From Ruminococcus flavefaciens ATCC 19208 (GTDB lineage: Bacteria; Bacillota; Clostridia; Oscillospirales; Ruminococcaceae), in NCBI RefSeq assembly GCF_000518765.1, contig NZ_JAEF01000017.1, forward strand, positions 78,121-142,120: a stretch of DNA of 64,000 nt, written 5' to 3'. How positions within the stretch are numbered: the first letter of the stretch is position 1; every line of letters starts with the position of its first letter. This document shows, one piece after another, positions 18,301 to 26,569 of the stretch. The notes beneath the pieces are model-generated. The model did no database searches. It was not told the origin of the DNA and worked only from the letters and a program-made list of their open reading frames with translations. The position numbers and the translations under genes are program-made.

Positions 18301-18935
18301 CTCTCTCGGAAACTCCTGCAAAGCTAAGTGTTACCGAGATCACAAAGAAGCTGAAAAACAGCAAGGAAATCTTCGATTTCAAGCTCAAGCGTCCTAAATT
18401 CAAGTCAACAGGTTCAGGACTAAGCGGAGCTGAAAGAGGAACAGCAATACATACCTTCTTTCAGTATTGTAATTTTGAAAATGCTATCAACGACACAAAG
18501 GCAGAGATCGAGAATGTAATGAACAAAGGATATATATCCTTAGCGGAAGCAGAGTCGATAAATATTGATAATGTAAAAGCATTTTTTGTAAGTTCATTAT
18601 ATGAACGCATATGTGCTTCGATATCTTATGTCAGAGAAAAGAAGTTCATGGTGGCTGTTTCACAGCTAAACGCTGAGAACGAAGCTCTTGAGAAGCTCAA
18701 GCATTCCGACGGCATGATAAAGGGAATTATTGACCTTATGTTTGAAGAAAAAGACGGAATTGTTATTGTTGATTACAAGTCGGACAGAGGAGTGTCTCTG
18801 GACAAGCTGAAAGAAAGGTATTCTATGCAGCTTAAACTGTATAAAGCTGCTATTGAGCTCACAACAGGCAAGAAGGTCAAAGAAGCCTTTTTGTATTCGT
18901 TTGAACTTAAAAAACATATTGCAGTTGAGATATAA
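15303..18935 (+). CDS. addA: AddA subunit of the AddAB helicase-nuclease
   Basis: 1210 aa UvrD-like 3'-5' helicase with a C-terminal nuclease. Walker A SAAAGSGKT near residue 20, Walker B DEYQDSN, motif GDVKQSIYRFR, motif VMTSPMY, TMHRSKGLEFP, and VALTRAKQKLF are in order. The nuclease domain has GTAIHTFFQ, GIIDLMF and VDYKSD. I use ATG 15303, 8 nt after GGAG; a GTG at 15297 would leave a 2-nt spacer. It sits 2 nt after addB, so the two are coupled. Confidence 0.96.
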   Translation: MSWTQQQQNAIDARDTSLIVSAAAGSGKTAVLTERLIKLIADSSSGVRADRMVVVTFTNDAASELKKRLDIKLRELINERPDDKHLLKQQILLQSARISTINSFCFDLIRDNMGETGVTSGFTVLDDSDNKVLRARAMDELINYYSENEYEKISFMYDRFCIKDEKRLIEVIERADNFLSSVAFRDKWLRKAVEMYKGDIKDSYYFRSLTASMISELEKALKTADDNIGLISRIFPDMSSAAAVKSYALAEEDYDRISDLLAVFRTDRLPDENEAANAQAFSDLVRVGKTPHDKALREVYKKRRDLIKKTAVKVINSVLSVESDYRECGEVTVILAEMLKKYQELIWEKKCEKNGLSFDDGERLALELLTESDDSGNIVRSEIAERIADYYDIIMIDEYQDSNNKQDLIFKLISKNFRTDDNGEPLYGTNVFLVGDVKQSIYRFRLANPKNFINTLHSSRPYSPENICKNQAVILNKNFRSSPQVIDFVNFVFTQIMTERCGDINYTDDEKLYFGAEYYSENNAPQRLTHIAFINDDAAEDEEAEKLNIEAVYTAKKISDMLGAGVTVTDKDGSERPCCPSDFCILVRNNKHINTYAEELNKIGIAAKGSEESGYLKAREIAVLIDLLRVISNPIQDIPLAAVMTSPMYMFSIEDIAVIRSYDKKRALFPIIRGIADGEYPECDDMFLRDRCCDFLESIDAFRLDSVTMTIGELIGEIYDSTDFISVMQLYSDGEKKRANLRALIQYAQNYEKTAMFDGSGGLNGFLRHLDRVLENGDYAQGKVAASSGDYVSVITMHRSKGLEFPFVFIAETSVNFQFDSKIVMCSPDGRIGYVLYDPALYRKYKTFQQVMLSAEEEQDTRSEEMRLLYVALTRAKQKLFINLKCGEKALKRVNSIAESCILHNGDITDSVCEAKSFSDWIWASIIRDASFTEISEHYELDKVPSGGSLKNETRLFEYEFVDGIDISATEQDDENDEVLPDEKLISDMKAIISYQYDKTLSETPAKLSVTEITKKLKNSKEIFDFKLKRPKFKSTGSGLSGAERGTAIHTFFQYCNFENAINDTKAEIENVMNKGYISLAEAESINIDNVKAFFVSSLYERICASISYVREKKFMVAVSQLNAENEALEKLKHSDGMIKGIIDLMFEEKDGIVIVDYKSDRGVSLDKLKERYSMQLKLYKAAIELTTGKKVKEAFLYSFELKKHIAVEI

Positions 18936-18938
18936 AGG

Positions 18939-18976
18939 AAAGTCCCTGTATATTCAGATTTACAGGGACTTTTTCT
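18939..18976 (+). terminator. Terminator of addBA
   Basis: 12-bp stem AAAGTCCCTGTA/TACAGGGACTTT, 10-nt loop and T-run. Confidence 0.9.
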
Positions 18977-19059
18977 ATATATGGTCAGACATGTCATATA
19001 GCGTTTTGCAATATTAAGTATGTTCAAATTTGTGCAAAGTGTAGATTTTGCAAATTTTG

Positions 19060-19088
19060 TTGACAATATATGAAGATTGTATTATAAT
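19060..19088 (+). promoter_or_regulatory. Consensus sigma-A promoter
   Basis: TTGACA (19060-19065), 17 nt, TATAAT (19083-19088). It fixes the coding start of the next gene downstream at 19122. Confidence 0.9.
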
Positions 19089-19121
19089 GAAAGATACAGA
19101 GATATAAAATTGAGGTGTAGA

Positions 19122-20186
19122 ATGAACAAAAGAAGGAAGCAATGGCGCAATGCTAACTTGTTAAAAGCAGGCACAGCGTTTTTCCTTTTAGTTCTTATAT
19201 TTGGCGGAATAACTGCTGCGAAGTATCTGATAAAGCATAACAGGCGTACTGTTCCTGATAGTGCTGTATCGGACAGCTTTGCTGCACATACAGACGAATT
19301 GTCTGATATTTCCGAAACTACTACAGAACATACAGGAGAAGCGGCGGTGCCTTTTATTATTTTCCCTGAAAAGACGGACAAGTCTAAGGAATTTACAAAA
19401 GATTACGACGCGAAAAATGCTATCCTGATAAATGTTGACGACAGTGAAGTGGTCGCTTACAGAAATGAACAAATTAAACTGTATCCCGCGTCGCTTACAA
19501 AAATAATGACGCTGATCGTTGCTGTCGAAAATATAGATGATCTTTCAGCTACTGTACCGATCACATATGATATGGTAGCACCTTATATTGCTCTGGATGC
19601 TTCAAGGGCAGGATTTGAGCCTGATGAGACTCCGTCACTAAAGGATGTTCTCTATGGCATGATATTGTGCTCGGGAGCAGATGCTTCACTTGCAGCGGCT
19701 GAATACGTTGCAGGCAGTGAGGAAGCGTTTGTCAGGCTTATGAATGACAAATGCAGGGAAATAGGCTTAAAAAATACGAATTTTACAAATGCTGTGGGAC
19801 TTCATGATAAAGATAATTACAGTACAGCCGAGGATATTGCTATGATGCTTGAATATGCAATACAAGATCCTGTCTGTCGGGAAGTTCTTTCAGCAGTTGA
19901 GTATAAAGTTCCGCCTACAAAACAAAATCCCGATGGTCTTACGTTTGAAAGTACACTTTTCAGCAGAATGTACGGTGACGAAATGCCCGGGGTAAAGATA
20001 ATCGGCGGAAAAACCGGATTTACAGATGAAGCAGGAAACTGCATGGCAACTTTTGCAGAGATAAACGGAAAGACATATATACTCGTGCTCTGCGGAGGCA
20101 ATACAAATTGGAACAATGTATACAATACGTTAAGCGCGTACAGCGTTTACTGCACAGGCGGTAAAGCATATACGCCGCCTGAATAA
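19122..20186 (+). CDS. D-alanyl-D-alanine carboxypeptidase (S11), catalytically intact
   Basis: 354 aa anchored by an N-terminal helix (about residues 15-35). SxxK is intact as PASLTKIMT (S124, K127) and KTG as GGKTGFTDEAGN; the SxN position reads SGA (CSGADAS), a variant I believe is tolerated in clostridial homologues. It should trim the terminal D-Ala of peptidoglycan pentapeptides at the outer membrane face. The ATG at 19122 follows GAGGTG; an upstream in-frame start at 19077 would lie inside the promoter. It leads a run of three carboxypeptidase-fold genes. Confidence 0.9.
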   Translation: MNKRRKQWRNANLLKAGTAFFLLVLIFGGITAAKYLIKHNRRTVPDSAVSDSFAAHTDELSDISETTTEHTGEAAVPFIIFPEKTDKSKEFTKDYDAKNAILINVDDSEVVAYRNEQIKLYPASLTKIMTLIVAVENIDDLSATVPITYDMVAPYIALDASRAGFEPDETPSLKDVLYGMILCSGADASLAAAEYVAGSEEAFVRLMNDKCREIGLKNTNFTNAVGLHDKDNYSTAEDIAMMLEYAIQDPVCREVLSAVEYKVPPTKQNPDGLTFESTLFSRMYGDEMPGVKIIGGKTGFTDEAGNCMATFAEINGKTYILVLCGGNTNWNNVYNTLSAYSVYCTGGKAYTPPE

Positions 20187-20250
20187 ATATAAAAAAGCAG
20201 ATAAATAGGCGGCTTTTAGTGTAGAACAAAACCTTGGAGGACATAGAAAG

Positions 20251-21222
20251 ATGAGTGAGATAAAGAAATGCAGGCTCAGAGTAGGCCGTGTTTTTCTTGC
20301 AATGGGTATAACAGTTGGGACACTTTTCGGAGCTGATTGTTTAAGAAGAAGTTTTGAAAGTCAGCAGCCGTATAATATAAAGGTTCACGGAGACTTCCGC
20401 AATTCTTTGGAAGTTGCAGAGCTTTCGGCAAGCACCGGCCTTTCATACGAAACAACGAATGAGGCAACAACAGCTTTTGAAGGTATAAAATATCTGGGCT
20501 ATTCAGAATATGAGCTTTCAAAAGATGATGTATCAAAGGGTATTCTTTCATTATATACGGAGAAAGCTCCTGCAAGAGCAAGCGACCAGGGACAATTGGT
20601 AGATCTTGCAGAAGAGAAAAACGAGTTCTATTCTCTTGCTGATGAAAAAAGATTATATCTCGATGATGATGCAGCAGACGCTCTCAATCGTATGATGGAG
20701 GATTATGCTAACGAGACGGGGCTTGCGGACTTTATGGTTTACGGAACTACGGATACAGATACAGGAGAGGATTCTCCGTGCTCGAAGGGATTTAGCGAGT
20801 CTAAAGCGGGATATTGTGTTGATCTTGCTTTAAATGCGTACGGAAATATTCTTGAATACGATGGCTGTGATGCTGAAGGCTGGGTAGACGAGAACTGTTG
20901 GAAGTACGGTTTTGTAGTTAGATATCCTGAAGGTAAGAAGAATAAAACAGGCAATGATTATTGTCCGTGGCATCTCAGATTTGTAGGCGAAGTTCACGCA
21001 GCTATTATGGCAAGTAAGGAAATGTGTCTCGAAGAGTATATTGATTATCTTGAACAGTATACCTTTGAACAACCATATTCCTTTACATTCAACAACGAGT
21101 CATACCAGATATACAGCGTTTCGGGCAATGACGACAGACTCGAGACCAGAGTGCCTATATCGGGAAATTACGAATTGTCGGGTGATAACAGGAATTCGTT
21201 TATAATAATGCAGAAAAATTGA
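20251..21222 (+). CDS. VanY/M15B-fold protein with altered zinc site
   Basis: 323 aa, membrane-anchored by a helix at about residues 11-30. The C-terminal half aligns with VanY-type zinc D,D-carboxypeptidases: GFSESKAGYCVD (180-191) matches the family GxSEHxxGxAxD, and CPWHLRFVGEVHA (238-250) matches EPWHxRYVGxxHA. The zinc-ligand His is Ser184 and the catalytic Glu is Cys238, while D191, W240, H241 and R243 are kept. I infer loss of peptidase activity with conserved fold, perhaps for stem-peptide binding. Strong ribosome-binding site (GGAGG). It lies 64 nt after the intact carboxypeptidase gene and may be cotranscribed. Confidence 0.75.
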   Translation: MSEIKKCRLRVGRVFLAMGITVGTLFGADCLRRSFESQQPYNIKVHGDFRNSLEVAELSASTGLSYETTNEATTAFEGIKYLGYSEYELSKDDVSKGILSLYTEKAPARASDQGQLVDLAEEKNEFYSLADEKRLYLDDDAADALNRMMEDYANETGLADFMVYGTTDTDTGEDSPCSKGFSESKAGYCVDLALNAYGNILEYDGCDAEGWVDENCWKYGFVVRYPEGKKNKTGNDYCPWHLRFVGEVHAAIMASKEMCLEEYIDYLEQYTFEQPYSFTFNNESYQIYSVSGNDDRLETRVPISGNYELSGDNRNSFIIMQKN

Positions 21223-21229
21223 TTTTTAC

Positions 21230-21255
21230 GGAGCGGTTTTTGTACCGCTCCTTTT
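21230..21255 (+). terminator. Intrinsic terminator after the VanY-like gene
   Basis: 8-bp GC-rich stem GGAGCGGT/ACCGCTCC followed by T4. Confidence 0.8.
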
Positions 21256-21300
21256 CATTTTATTCGTTGTCATCGCATATTGTTATATGAGGTGATATTT

Positions 21301-22437
21301 ATGCGGAGCTGCTTTAAAATGCTGTTTCTTCTTGCTTTTATTCTGATTTCGCTTACATTCATAAGCGCTGATGTAACAGAGGTCTCAGAGCCTGAAGCTT
21401 ATGTGGTTATGGAAGCTGATACAGGAACAATTATTAATGCCAAAAACGAAAAAACGAGAATGAATGCAGGCTATCTTTCAAAATTAATGAGCATTCTTGT
21501 AATTGCACTGCATATTGATAATGGTGAACTTTCGATCTCCGATGAGCTTACAGCTTCTGAAAGAGTAAACGGAACTAAAGGTTCGGTCATCTGGCTTCAG
21601 AGCGGAGATAAATTGTCTGTCGATGAGTTGCTGAAGGCTGTTATAATAGGCAATGCCAATGATGCACTGACCGTTCTTGCAGAAGCTGTTTCAGGTGATA
21701 TCGAAACTTTTGTTATGGACATGAATGCCGAGGCGTTTGAACTTGGGCTCCGTGACTCTTATTTTGTATCTCCTTACGGTTATTATAACGAACTTGAATA
21801 TACGACGGCATACGATATTGCTCTTGTATGCTCGGAACTTTCAAAATATGATTTTTTGCAGCCGTATTTCAAGACATGGCGGGATTTCGTAAAAAATCAA
21901 CAGGTAGAGCTTGTGAGCGAGAATACACTTACAAGGACTTATGAGCCGCATATCGGGTTCAAAGCCTGTCATTCTGAGGATACAGGCTTCTTTTTAGCAG
22001 AAGGCGGCAGAAATTCAAACGGAAACACTTTTGTGGCGGCCGTTTTTGGGGCAGAAAATGAAGATATATCTTTTAAGAAGGGAAAAGAACTCCTTAAAGA
22101 GGCTTTTTCAAAATACAGAGTTGTCTCGACCGAATTTCCCGAAGAAATGCTTGTCCCGATCAAGGTTAAAAACGGCGTTGAATCGGCAGTCGAAATAGGT
22201 ATAAAAGAACAGGGGAGCGCGGCTGTACCCAAAGAGAATAAAACTATCAGGGCGAAGGTCGTTATTCCCGAATATATTACAGCTCCGGTGCGTGAAGGTC
22301 AGCCTGTCGGAGCGGTTGCGTTTTATAACGGTGATACTATTGTTTTTGAGACTGATATCATAACCAAAAGCGCTGTTCATAAACTATCGTGGAGCTATGT
22401 TTTAAAGCAAACATTGCTTAAAATGATAGAAAAATGA
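21301..22437 (+). CDS. S11 (DacA/PBP5)-fold protein with altered catalytic motifs
   Basis: 378 aa; signal peptide at residues 1-23, S11 domain, PBP5-type beta domain and a C-terminal amphipathic helix like those that tether PBP5 to the membrane. Motifs: at SxxK the Ser is Tyr58 with Lys61 kept (AGYLSKLM); SxN reads N118-A-N120; KTG reads K221-A-C223. The enzyme should be unable to form the acyl intermediate. The start at 21301 lies 6 nt after AGGTGA. It is the second degenerate S11 protein in the window; unlike the one at 5924 it keeps the Lys and the Asn, so the two lost activity by separate routes. Confidence 0.85.
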   Translation: MRSCFKMLFLLAFILISLTFISADVTEVSEPEAYVVMEADTGTIINAKNEKTRMNAGYLSKLMSILVIALHIDNGELSISDELTASERVNGTKGSVIWLQSGDKLSVDELLKAVIIGNANDALTVLAEAVSGDIETFVMDMNAEAFELGLRDSYFVSPYGYYNELEYTTAYDIALVCSELSKYDFLQPYFKTWRDFVKNQQVELVSENTLTRTYEPHIGFKACHSEDTGFFLAEGGRNSNGNTFVAAVFGAENEDISFKKGKELLKEAFSKYRVVSTEFPEEMLVPIKVKNGVESAVEIGIKEQGSAAVPKENKTIRAKVVIPEYITAPVREGQPVGAVAFYNGDTIVFETDIITKSAVHKLSWSYVLKQTLLKMIEK

Positions 22438-22488
22438 TATCAAAATTGTAGGGTTTATACAAATGTTGGAAATGTTATGTAAAGGTAC

Positions 22489-22517
22489 TTGAAAAAAAAT
22501 CAAAAATATAGTATCAT
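22489..22517 (+). promoter_or_regulatory. Sigma-A promoter of pgi
   Basis: TTGAAA (22489-22494), 17 nt, TATCAT (22512-22517). Confidence 0.6.
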
Positions 22518-22572
22518 AAAGATGGTAAATTATATTTGTATGGCTTTCCATACATATTGGAGGTAAATTTTA

Positions 22573-23907
22573 ATGTCATTAAAACTCAACACCAAATACT
22601 TGAAGGATTTCGTCAATGATGACGAGCTTGCAGGAATCAAGGCACAGGTGGAGGCTGCTGCTCAGTCTCTTCAGAACAAAACAGGTCTTGGAAATGACTT
22701 CTTAGGATGGGTGGATCTTCCTACTGCTTATGATAAGGAAGAATTTTCTCGTATAAAGGCTGCTGCTGAGAGGATCAAGGCTAATTCCGATATCCTTATC
22801 GTTATCGGTATAGGCGGTTCTTATCTCGGAGCAAGAGCTGCTATCGAGCTTCTTAAATCACCTCTTTATAATAATATGAAGAAGGATACACCTGACATCT
22901 ACTATGTCGGAAACAGCATCAATCCTGCATATCTTAACGAGATCATTGCTCTTTGCGATGGCAAGGACTTCTCTGTAAATGTTATCTCAAAATCAGGTAC
23001 AACTACAGAGCCTGCACTTGCTTTCCGTATCTTCAAGAAAATGGTTGAGGATAAATATGGTAAGGAAGAGGCTAAAAACCGTATCTTTGCTACAACAGAC
23101 AAGGCAAGAGGAACTCTCAAGAGCCTTTCTGATACTGAGGGCTATGAAACTTTTGTTATTCCTGATGATGTCGGAGGACGTTTCTCTGTTCTTACAGCTG
23201 TTGGTCTTCTTCCTATCGCAGTTGCAGGCTGTGACATAGATGCTCTTATGAAGGGCGCTGCAAAGGCACAGGCTGATTTCTGCGCTGATTTTGATAATAA
23301 TGACTGCTATAAATATGCTGCACTCAGAAATATCCTTTACAGAAAGGGTAAGTCTGTAGAAATGCTCGTTTCTTATGATCCAAGCTTCGTTATGATGTCT
23401 GAGTGGTACAAGCAGCTCTTCGGTGAGAGCGAAGGCAAGGACAACAAGGGTATATTCCCGTCAGCAGCTGTATTCTCAACTGATCTTCACTCTATGGGTC
23501 AGTATATACAGGACGGTGCAAGAATACTCTTTGAAACTGTTGTTGATATAAAGAAGCCAAAGACTGATCTTTTCCTTGAAGCAGATGCTGAAAATCTTGA
23601 CGGTCTTAACTTCCTTACAAATCAGAATATGTCTGTTGTTAACAGAAAGGCATTCGAGGGTACTGTTCTCGCTCATACAGAGGGCGGAGTTCCTAATATT
23701 ATTCTTGAACTTGACGACACTACAGAAGAAAGCGTCGGCTATATGATATACTTCTTCGAGAAGGCTTGCGCAATTTCAGGCTATGTACTTGGTGTAAATC
23801 CGTTCAATCAGCCGGGTGTTGAGAGTTATAAATCAAATATGTTCGCTCTTCTCGGCAAGCCGGGATATGAGGGGGCAAAGGCTGCTCTTGAGGCTAAGCT
23901 TGGCTGA
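22573..23907 (+). CDS. pgi: Glucose-6-phosphate isomerase
   Basis: 444 aa, the short bacterial type. It interconverts glucose 6-phosphate and fructose 6-phosphate in glycolysis. Visible family segments are [42 protein letters not shown], the catalytic-Glu region FGESEGK and the C-terminal [17 protein letters not shown] lies 8 nt before the ATG. Codon use (many CTT, TCT) suggests high expression. Confidence 0.97.
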   Translation: MSLKLNTKYLKDFVNDDELAGIKAQVEAAAQSLQNKTGLGNDFLGWVDLPTAYDKEEFSRIKAAAERIKANSDILIVIGIGGSYLGARAAIELLKSPLYNNMKKDTPDIYYVGNSINPAYLNEIIALCDGKDFSVNVISKSGTTTEPALAFRIFKKMVEDKYGKEEAKNRIFATTDKARGTLKSLSDTEGYETFVIPDDVGGRFSVLTAVGLLPIAVAGCDIDALMKGAAKAQADFCADFDNNDCYKYAALRNILYRKGKSVEMLVSYDPSFVMMSEWYKQLFGESEGKDNKGIFPSAAVFSTDLHSMGQYIQDGARILFETVVDIKKPKTDLFLEADAENLDGLNFLTNQNMSVVNRKAFEGTVLAHTEGGVPNIILELDDTTEESVGYMIYFFEKACAISGYVLGVNPFNQPGVESYKSNMFALLGKPGYEGAKAALEAKLG

Positions 23908-23977
23908 TAAGTCTGTTTAGCTCATAATGCAAAACTAAATACGTCATAAATGCCGCAAGGCACGGAAGGAGTAAATT

Positions 23978-24385
23978 ATGATTAAACTTATTACAGGAAA
24001 AAAAGGCACAGGCAAAACAAAGATACTCATCGACAATATCAATGAGGCTGTAAAGTCAACAAACGGCAACCTTGTTTGCATCGAAAAGGGCGACAATATC
24101 AGACGTTCTATCAGCTTCAGAGTTAGATGGTGCGATACTGAAAGCTTTGCTATCGAGGGTGCAGATGCATTTTACGGCTTCGTTGCAGGTATGCTCGCAG
24201 GCAACTATGATATAAAGGACGTTTTCGTTGACGGTATCCTCAAGATCGTTGGCCGTGACTATGATGTACTTGGCGCACTTTTTGAAAAGCTCGACAAGCT
24301 TACAGGTGAAGAAGCTACTATCGTTTTCACAGTTTCAGCTGATGCTTCTGAGCTTCCTGAGAGCGTTAAGCAGTTCATTAAGTAA
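23978..24385 (+). CDS. Small P-loop protein of unknown function
   Basis: 135 aa. The N-terminus MIKLITGKKGTGKT holds a Walker A motif (residues 7-14), followed by a hydrophobic strand and a LFEKLDKLTG helix near the C-terminus, but I see no clear Walker B or switch motifs of a named GTPase or kinase family. The size is below that of standard P-loop kinases. AAGGAG lies upstream, preceded by a small TGCC-GCAA-GGCA hairpin at 23949-23960. It stands 70 nt after pgi and may share its transcript. Well kept and evidently expressed; function unknown. Confidence 0.75.
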   Translation: MIKLITGKKGTGKTKILIDNINEAVKSTNGNLVCIEKGDNIRRSISFRVRWCDTESFAIEGADAFYGFVAGMLAGNYDIKDVFVDGILKIVGRDYDVLGALFEKLDKLTGEEATIVFTVSADASELPESVKQFIK

Positions 24386-24420
24386 TTCTGCAAAAAATTT
24401 GAAATTTTTACACTGAACTA

Positions 24421-24449
24421 TTGACATATTTCTTGGCTTGGTGTATAAT
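24421..24449 (+). promoter_or_regulatory. Consensus promoter of yceD-rpmF
   Basis: TTGACA (24421-24426), 17 nt, TATAAT (24444-24449). Confidence 0.9.
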
Positions 24450-24479
24450 ATATCTTATAGTGCTCTGAAGGATTGTTGT

Positions 24480-24929
24480 ATGAAGATCAATTTAAAGCAG
24501 ATATTCAATATTGTCGGAGAATCAAAAGAGTTCTCTTACGAGATATCAGCAGATGAATTTGGTGATATCAAAGGCTATGTTTTTGAAACGCCTGTAAGTC
24601 TGAGCGGAAAATTCTATAACAGAGCAGGAGTGGTTTATCTTGACTATTCTGCTGTATTCAGGCTGATGCATACTTGTGACAGATGCCTGAAGGAGTTTTC
24701 GAGAGATTATGATCTCAGCTTCGACCATATTGTTGTTCCTTCCATAAGCAATGATGATAACGATGATTATATCGTTACAGATGGTGAGAGCATTGAATTG
24801 AATGAAATCGCACTGACTGATATGCTTCTCAGTCTGCCTACAAAAAATCTTTGCAGGGAAGACTGCAAAGGGCTTTGTATGGTCTGCGGCTGTGATCTGA
24901 ATGAGTCTCAGTGTGATCATCTTAATTAA
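24480..24929 (+). CDS. yceD: YceD/DUF177 family protein
   Basis: 149 aa. DUF177 proteins are needed for normal 23S rRNA accumulation in several bacteria and in plastids. The family cysteines are present: CDRCLKEF in the middle and a C-terminal cluster CREDCKGLCMVCG followed by CDH. The ATG at 24480 has AAGGA 7 nt upstream; a GTG at 24438 lies inside the promoter and is rejected. Directly upstream of rpmF, the classical linkage. Confidence 0.9.
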   Translation: MKINLKQIFNIVGESKEFSYEISADEFGDIKGYVFETPVSLSGKFYNRAGVVYLDYSAVFRLMHTCDRCLKEFSRDYDLSFDHIVVPSISNDDNDDYIVTDGESIELNEIALTDMLLSLPTKNLCREDCKGLCMVCGCDLNESQCDHLN

Positions 24930-24963
24930 TCTGAGCTGTGAAGCTCTTTAAGGAGGTGCCAGA

Positions 24964-25149
24964 ATGGCTGTACCGAAGAGAAAAACTTCCAAGGCAAGAC
25001 GTGATAAGAGACGTAGTGCTGTATGGAAGCTTGAAGCACCCGCAATGTCAAAGTGTGATAACTGCGGCGCATATAAGGCTCCGCATAAGGTTTGCAAAAA
25101 TTGCGGATTCTATAAGGGCGTTGAGGTCCTTAAGATCGACGCTGAATAA
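24964..25149 (+). CDS. rpmF: Ribosomal protein bL32
   Basis: 61 aa. [17 protein letters not shown] at the N-terminus and a zinc ribbon of CDNC and CKNC spaced 13 residues apart (C36/C39 and C49/C52 by count) are diagnostic for the zinc-binding form of L32. AGGAGG lies 6 nt before the ATG. Cotranscribed with yceD. Confidence 0.97.
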   Translation: MAVPKRKTSKARRDKRRSAVWKLEAPAMSKCDNCGAYKAPHKVCKNCGFYKGVEVLKIDAE

Positions 25150-25164
25150 TCGGCTTGATCCGAT

Positions 25165-25204
25165 AAAAGAGAAGGAGAGGAGGAGAGATCCTTCTCTCCT
25201 TTTT
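25165..25204 (+). terminator. Terminator after rpmF
   Basis: Purine-rich arm GAGAAGGAGAGGAGGAGAG folding on CTTCTCTCCTTTTT; several registers of an 8-9 bp stem end in a T-run. Confidence 0.75.
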
Positions 25205-25223
25205 AAGTGTATGGAGTAGTTTT

Positions 25224-26525
25224 ATGGTTAAGATCAACAGCGTTATGCATGGTTCTCCGTGTGATAAGCACGGGATTCAAGGCGGCGATACCCTTGTCAG
25301 AATAAACGGTCATGACATCAAAGATGTCCTTGACTATATGTATTATGCTGCGGATACTGATATTACCCTCGAAATTGAAAGAGATAACATTCCTTTAACA
25401 ATACATATCATTAAGGACGAATATGATGATCTCGGTCTTGAGTTTGAGACGTTCCTTATGGACAGCAAACAGTCATGCAGCAATAAATGCGTTTTTTGCT
25501 TTATTGACCAGATGCCGCCCGGAATGAGAGAAACTCTCTATTTCAAAGACGATGATGCAAGACTTTCCTTTTTGCAGGGAAATTATGTTACCCTTACCAA
25601 TATGAAACAGGAGGATATTGACAGAATCATTGAAATGAAGCTTAATATCAATGTTTCTGTCCATACGACCAATCCTGAACTGCGCGTAAAGATGATGCAT
25701 AATCGCTTTGCGGGCGAAAAGCTTAAATTCATCTGGCAGCTTGCTCAAAGCGGCATAAAGCTTAATTGTCAGATCGTTTGCTGTCCCGGCCTGAACGACG
25801 GTGACGAACTCAGGCGTTCTCTGACTGACCTTGGTACGCTTATGCCAAATATAACAAGTATGGCTGTTGTTCCTGTTGGAGTTACTAAATTTCGCCAGGG
25901 ACTTTACCCTCTTGTTGGCTTTGATAAGAAGGGCGCAGGAGAAACTATTGATATAATTGAAGAATTTCAGCAGATATTCCTCAAAAAATTCGGCACACGA
26001 ACTGTTTTTCCCTCAGATGAGTTTTATCTGATAGCAGAGAGAGAGCTTCCTCCAATGGAAGCATATGAAGATTTTTCACAGTATGAAAATGGTGTGGGAA
26101 TGCTTCGTTCATTGATCGATGAGTTTGAAAAAGCACTTGAAATAGCCGAATGGGAAGGCGGAGAACGCCATGTTTCCATTGCAACCGGCTATTCCGCTTT
26201 TGGTACAATAAATATGCTTGCAAAAAAGGCTGAGGAATCATTTCCAATGCTGAAATGTGATGTTTACCGTATCCGAAATGACTTTTTCGGTGATACTATA
26301 ACCGTTACGGGACTTATAACAGCTCAGGATCTTATTGCACAGCTCAGCGGCAGAGATCTTGGGGACAATCTTCTTTTGTCTCAGGCTATGATCAGAAGAG
26401 ATTCAGATGTTTTTCTTGACGATCTTACTATAGATGATGTTGAGAAAGCACTTAATGTAAAAATACGAACTACGCCAAGCGATGGTTATGAACTGCTTGA
26501 CGCAATAATGGGAATTGAATATTAG
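25224..26525 (+). CDS. DUF512 radical-SAM/PDZ protein
   Basis: 433 aa. An N-terminal PDZ-like domain (residues 1-75, GSPCDKHGIQGGDTL), a radical-SAM core with C-x3-C-x2-C (CSNKCVFC, about residues 87-94), and a C-terminal DUF512 domain are in the order of the conserved clostridial/cyanobacterial family. Its reaction is not established to my knowledge. The position immediately before der is the usual one in Clostridia, hinting at a link to ribosome or envelope maturation. Confidence 0.9.
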   Translation: MVKINSVMHGSPCDKHGIQGGDTLVRINGHDIKDVLDYMYYAADTDITLEIERDNIPLTIHIIKDEYDDLGLEFETFLMDSKQSCSNKCVFCFIDQMPPGMRETLYFKDDDARLSFLQGNYVTLTNMKQEDIDRIIEMKLNINVSVHTTNPELRVKMMHNRFAGEKLKFIWQLAQSGIKLNCQIVCCPGLNDGDELRRSLTDLGTLMPNITSMAVVPVGVTKFRQGLYPLVGFDKKGAGETIDIIEEFQQIFLKKFGTRTVFPSDEFYLIAERELPPMEAYEDFSQYENGVGMLRSLIDEFEKALEIAEWEGGERHVSIATGYSAFGTINMLAKKAEESFPMLKCDVYRIRNDFFGDTITVTGLITAQDLIAQLSGRDLGDNLLLSQAMIRRDSDVFLDDLTIDDVEKALNVKIRTTPSDGYELLDAIMGIEY

Positions 26526-26569
26526 TTGTGAATTATCACACTTTAAGATATGAAAGGGGAGGCAGAAAT

